Source: Nocardia crassostreae
GTDB taxonomy: Bacteria > Actinomycetota > Actinomycetes > Mycobacteriales > Mycobacteriaceae
DNA length: 64,000 bases
Assembly: GCF_001613405.1 (NCBI RefSeq)
Contig: NZ_BDCH01000028.1
Coordinates: forward strand, 186,001 to 250,000
Direction: 5' to 3'
The position numbers and the translations under genes are program-made. Within the stretch, counting starts at the first letter, position 1, and every line of letters starts with the position of its first letter. Of this stretch, positions 60,627-64,000 are shown piece after piece. The notes under the pieces were generated by a model. The model searched no databases. It was not told where the DNA came from and saw nothing but the letters and a program-made list of their open reading frames with translations.

Positions 60627-61817
60627 ATGCCCGCGCTCACTCCGCCGCTGTCCTCGCGGCTCGACGGCCTGCAGAGCTCCGCGATTCGCGACCTGCTCAA
60701 GCTCACCGCGCGCGCGGACATCATCAGTCTCGCGGGCGGGCTGCCGGATGCCGAGCTCATGCCCCGCGACCGCATTGCGCAGGCCGCCGAGGACGCACTG
60801 TCGGACCGCTCGCGGCTGCAGTGCACCGAGTCTCCCGGCTGGGGCCCGCTGCGCGAGGTCGTCGCCAAGCGCGAATCCGGTCGTATGGGCCGCACCATCG
60901 CCACCGACGAGGTCTTCATCACCCACGGCTCCCAGCAGGCGCTGTCCCTGCTCTCCGAGGTCCTGCTGGATCCGGGCGCCCTGGTCGTCTGCGAGGATCC
61001 TGCCTACGTCGGCGCCCTCCAGGTCTTCCGCGCCGCGGGCGCCAGAATCGTCGCCGTCCCACTGGATTCCGAGGGCATGCGCACCGACGCCCTGCGCGAA
61101 CTCCTCGCCGCGGGCGAACGCCCCGCCGTCGTGCACACGGTCAGCAACTTCCACAATCCCGGCGGCGTCACCATAAGCCCCCCGCGCCGCCAGGAATTGG
61201 CCGCGCTGGCAGAGGAATTCGGCTTCTGGGTGATCGAGGACGACCCCTACGGCGAACTCTGGTTCGACCGTCCCTCCCCGTTCCCCGTCGCGACCTACTC
61301 GCCCAACGTGATTCGCCTGTCCAGCGCCTCCAAAACCCTCGCCCCCACCCTGCGCGTCGGCTGGATGATCGCCCCCACCCGCGTCTGTCGCGCCATCGAA
61401 CTCCTCAAACAAGGCGCCGATCTCTGCGGATCCGCCCTCACCCAGCAGATCACTGCCGACCTCCTCTCCGACTCGGCGTGGCTTGCGACGCACATCGATT
61501 CGGTCCGCACCGCCTACGGCACCCGCGCCCGCGCCCTCGTCGACGCCGTCCGAACCTGCTTCGGTGACCGCGTCGTCAGCACCAACGCCACCGGCGGCAT
61601 GTTCGTCTGGGTCGACTTCACCGACGGCACCGACACCAAATCCCTACTCCCCCAAGCCCTCGAGACCGGCGTAGCCTACGTCCCCGGCTCCGCCTTCGCC
61701 GTCTCGACGGACTACACCCACTCCATGCGCCTGTGCTTCACCACCTCCGACGAGGCCACCCTCGCCGAGGCCGTCGACCGCCTGGCCAAGGCCCACGCCC
61801 TCACCGCGTCGGTTTGA
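60627..61817 (+). CDS. PLP-dependent aminotransferase (class I, 2-aminoadipate/MocR-like fold)
   Basis: 396 residues from an ATG with GGAGGTGTTT upstream. PLP lysine in SSASKTLAPTLRVGW; substrate Arg near the C-terminus (MRLCFTT); VSNFHNPGGVTISPPRR and VIEDDPYGELWF hold the Asn and Asp/Tyr that contact PLP. The group (LysN/aminoadipate or aromatic aminotransferases) is broad, and some members act on aromatic or branched amino acids. There is no N-terminal GntR domain, so it is an enzyme rather than a MocR regulator. Preceded by a palindrome at 60541-60568. Confidence 0.9.
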   Translation: MPALTPPLSSRLDGLQSSAIRDLLKLTARADIISLAGGLPDAELMPRDRIAQAAEDALSDRSRLQCTESPGWGPLREVVAKRESGRMGRTIATDEVFITHGSQQALSLLSEVLLDPGALVVCEDPAYVGALQVFRAAGARIVAVPLDSEGMRTDALRELLAAGERPAVVHTVSNFHNPGGVTISPPRRQELAALAEEFGFWVIEDDPYGELWFDRPSPFPVATYSPNVIRLSSASKTLAPTLRVGWMIAPTRVCRAIELLKQGADLCGSALTQQITADLLSDSAWLATHIDSVRTAYGTRARALVDAVRTCFGDRVVSTNATGGMFVWVDFTDGTDTKSLLPQALETGVAYVPGSAFAVSTDYTHSMRLCFTTSDEATLAEAVDRLAKAHALTASV

Positions 61818-62430
61818 TCGGATCGTCCAACCTGTCCTTCGGCAAATGACAGCCAAGGGTGGCGGTGATGACCGTCGCCTTGTTCGTCATGATCCGGACG
61901 GTGGTGCCATTATCGGGATTGACGAAATTGATGTCATGACGGCCGTATTCCGGAGCGGCGGGGTCGTTCGAGGGCGCCGGACCGGTTGTGCCGGAAGGTT
62001 CTTCGCGTATCTGCTGTGACCAGGTCGCGCCGACGGTTGCCGCCAGCTCTTTCGCCTTCGCGAGGAATGCGGGCCATTCGGCCTCCGGATACGGCTGCCC
62101 CTGCGCCCACAACTTGCGCATGAAGACCTTGCGTCCGTAGGTCCGGTCGTAGGGCGCGTCACAATCGGGCATACTCCGATCGTCCACCCACTCGAATCGC
62201 ACAGCGGGCACGAGTTCCGTTCCCGCCGCAGCGATCTGCTCCATGACCTGCTGGAGCTGGGCTTCCGCCTCCTCGAGACTCGGCCGCTGCTGCAGCCTAC
62301 GCGCAGCCTCGTCCGTCTCCTGCTGCGTCGTCGGTTTTTCGTTGTCGCGCAACACATCACATCCCGTCACGAGTGTCGCCGTGGCTGCCAACGCGGCGGT
62401 CAGTAGGGTGATCTTCCTGCCGATGGTCAT
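61801..62430 (-). CDS. LppA-family lipoprotein
   Basis: 209 residues. Signal with lipobox TATLVTGC (Cys24), so lipid-anchored outside the membrane. It then has helical RRLQQRPSLEEAEAQLQQVMEQIAAAG, FEWVDDRSMPDCD, YGRHDINFVNPDNGTTVRIMTNKATVITATLGCHLPKD. The two Cys (PDCD, LGCH) are spaced as in LppA/LppB-type lipoproteins. The start codon overlaps the stop of the upstream hydrolase gene by 3-4 bp, so the two are translated together. It ends by overlapping the convergent aminotransferase by 17 bp. Confidence 0.82.
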   Translation of the reverse strand: MTIGRKITLLTAALAATATLVTGCDVLRDNEKPTTQQETDEAARRLQQRPSLEEAEAQLQQVMEQIAAAGTELVPAVRFEWVDDRSMPDCDAPYDRTYGRKVFMRKLWAQGQPYPEAEWPAFLAKAKELAATVGATWSQQIREEPSGTTGPAPSNDPAAPEYGRHDINFVNPDNGTTVRIMTNKATVITATLGCHLPKDRLDDPIKPTR

Positions 62431-64000
62431 CGCTTCGCATTCTCCGGTAGGCCAGCCAGAACGGCGGCGAGGTTGTAGCCGGACCGGTGCAGCAGGCCTT
62501 TATCGCCCTCCCGGGGATATTCGGCGTGCCCTTCGGCGCCGGTGTATGTGCGTTCGTTGCCCTGCGAATCCGTCACTGTCAGCTGCGCGGTATCGAGATG
62601 CTCGATCCAATCGATCCGGTTCGGGCTGAGCCCGAACCGGTTGGCATTTGCAACCGGGTCTTTCACCTCGCTCATCTCGAATACGTGCCCCGAGGAAAGA
62701 CCCAGATCGGAAGGGGATTTCACCGCATTGTTCCAATCCAGCCCCAGCACCTGTGGGGCCAGTACCAACTGGGACACGGGAGGAAGCTTCTCGCCGAGGC
62801 CGGGAGAACCGTAGAAGACGACATCGTCGACAGCTCTGCCGCTTTCCTGCAGCGCCAAGCTGGTCGCCAGGGAGCCGTAGGAATGACCCAACGCGGTGAT
62901 GTGGGGATCGTTCTTCGTGCTGGCCGTGTCCAGGCCTTCGTAGAAGTTGGCGAGTACGGGCGCGGCACTTTCAGCTCGACCCTGGAGGACGACGTTGCCG
63001 ATATCGAGGTTTGCGTATTCCTTCTGCGGCGGGTCGTATCCGATCCACGCGATCGTGGCCACCGTGTCACTCTTGTTCACGTCCCTGAGCTGGGACTCGG
63101 CTTCGAGTTTCAGCATTTGGGCTTCGCCCATCATGCTGCCGAGCGACTCGCGCAGATTCGTGCCCAGACCAGGAGTCGTCACCGATACGTGATCGGCATT
63201 GTCCGGGTCGCCCACGGCAATGGCGGCACGGCCCTGCAGCCCCGATTACATGTCGAATACCAACAGCTTTCGATCGGACCGCCCGTCCACCTGCGCTGCT
63301 ACCGCTTCGAGATCATCCAGACGTTCCTGCAGCTCGTCGCTCCTGGTCCGCGCGCGAGCATTTCTCGGATCGGCTGCCACGAGCCCGTTCTGGATGGCGA
63401 GCTCCTGCTCTAGGCGAGCACGTTCGATCGGGATGAGATTTCGGTTCGCCCTGTCCCGCGCATCCGCGGGGAGGCCGTCGAGGTTGCCGACGCTGGCGGG
63501 TTGAGTGCTGATCAGATCGGTCTTCTCGGCCGCGGTGAGCGAATCCCACCAGGCCCGATTCTCGGCCGGGCTGCCGTCCTTCGGAGGCCGTGGAGCCGAC
63601 CCTGATTTCGGTGTCGTGGCATTGCCGAAGGAGTCGGGGGTCGGCAGGTTCGCGAAGGCGGCATCGATCGCGGTCTGCGACTGCTGGTCGATCTCGGCGG
63701 CGAGATTCAAGGCTCGCTTGATGGTCGCGGTGTGCGCATCGCACGAGATCGTCAGGGCGGCGATCGCCGTGCTGTAAGCCTCGCCGCTGCGGTCGCTGCT
63801 GGCGACCGAGGCGTAGACGGCTTGCTTCTTCTTCTCGCTGATGGTGCAGGTTCCGTCGTGCGCCACGTCGAAGCCCGCCGAGGTGGCGCTGTCCACCGCA
63901 TGCCGCAGGACGGATGTGGCGGTAGTGAAGTTCAGGCTGGCGATCTTGGCCGCATCGCGGCCGTCCTCCAGTGCGGCGAGGACCTGCCGTGCCTTGGTAT
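62427..64000 (-). pseudogene. alpha/beta hydrolase (DUF1023) with helical N-terminal part and internal ochre codon; 5' end outside window
   Basis: Open from the window edge (64000) down to TGA at 62427 except for TAA at 63246-63248. Before it: helical region (AYSTAIAALTISCDAHTATIKRALNLAAEID, then PTPDSFGN, WWDSLTAAEKTDLISTQPASVGNLDGLPADARDRANR), a typical lead-in of DUF1023 proteins, ending KLLVFDM. After it: SGLQGRAAIAVGDPDNADHVSVTTPGL, nucleophile elbow ITALGHSYGSLATSL and FYGSPGLGEKLP. In relatives the sequence runs straight through this point, so a sense codon was probably lost. It is followed, with overlap, by the LppA-type lipoprotein gene. Related to cutinase/lipase-type hydrolases. 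Confidence 0.8.

Noticed and set aside
14435..63248. Recoding of TAG/TAA as sense codons (suppression or alternative code)
   Set aside because: Many other genes in the window end normally at TAG or TAA with no conserved sequence beyond, for example the TetR gene ending at 3862. No pyrrolysine-type context was seen, and selenocysteine would need TGA. Mutation or sequencing error is simpler.
1..64000. tRNA, rRNA or mobile-element genes
   Set aside because: No tRNA cloverleaf, rRNA-like stretch, transposase or integrase sequence was recognised by eye. A tRNAscan or ISfinder search would be decisive.

Overview
The window looks like a chromosomal segment from a high-GC mycolata actinobacterium, most plausibly Nocardia or a close relative. 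GC is very high throughout, GTG starts and 4-bp ATGA/GTGA overlaps are common, and TetR, MFS and acyl-CoA genes are abundant. The order sdhCDAB - cdd - deoA - add - (hypothetical) - upp - pmmB - PNP - two M20 amidohydrolases - gamma-glutamylcyclotransferase-like - lpdA follows, from memory, the Mycobacterium tuberculosis Rv3319-Rv3303c block. trpS - yihY and a dacB-type carboxypeptidase recall Rv3336c-Rv3330. No rRNA, tRNA, CRISPR array, insertion sequence or phage was seen.

Layout. 1-5.5 kb: MFS fragment, small secreted protein, frameshifted pterin dehydratase/VOC gene, two TetR regulators with palindromic operators, alpha/beta hydrolase, NCS1 permease. 5.6-13.5 kb: lipid or acyl-CoA catabolic genes (thiolase-like lipid-transfer protein, SRPBCC, MaoC hydratase, SDR, acyl-CoA dehydrogenase, hydrolase, SDR, acyl-CoA ligase). 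The ligase breaks off at 13450 against a truncated, oppositely oriented SAM-methyltransferase fragment. 13.8-16.2 kb: ascorbate-type PTS whose IIAB gene carries an internal amber codon. 16.3-26.2 kb: hydrolase, exonuclease III, barnase-type RNase plus barstar, TetR/MpaB-like pair, trpS, yihY, GlpQ, a DacB-type carboxypeptidase with an internal ochre codon, SnoaL-like protein. 26.4-35.9 kb: drug exporter and TetR, phenylalanine hydroxylase, His-rich DUF4396 membrane protein with a copper-type operator, VOC/PadR, tripeptidyl-peptidase lipoprotein, AraC plus a frameshifted aldo/keto reductase, and an unknown membrane protein. 36-43 kb: sdhCDAB and pyrimidine/purine salvage. 43.5-47.3 kb: acidic conserved protein, then a type VII secretion-linked cassette (EspC-like, WXG-NlpC/P60, hypothetical, YbaB-like). 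47.4-57.4 kb: upp, pmmB, PNP, enoyl-CoA hydratase, amidohydrolases, lpdA. 57.6-64 kb: two proline/glycine-rich envelope proteins (one with an internal amber codon), aminotransferase, and a lipoprotein/alpha-beta hydrolase pair (hydrolase with an internal ochre codon, running off the window).

The most striking overall feature is the density of disrupted genes. Four have in-frame TAG/TAA codons with intact downstream domains, two have single-base homopolymer frameshifts, two are truncated at one junction, and adenosine deaminase has lost a zinc-ligand histidine. Either this lineage is decaying genes or the sequence has an elevated error rate; raw reads would decide. The most promising systems are the WXG-NlpC/P60 cassette, the hydrolase/lipoprotein pair (a possible effector/immunity arrangement), the barnase/barstar pair and the His-rich DUF4396 protein under a CsoR-like operator.
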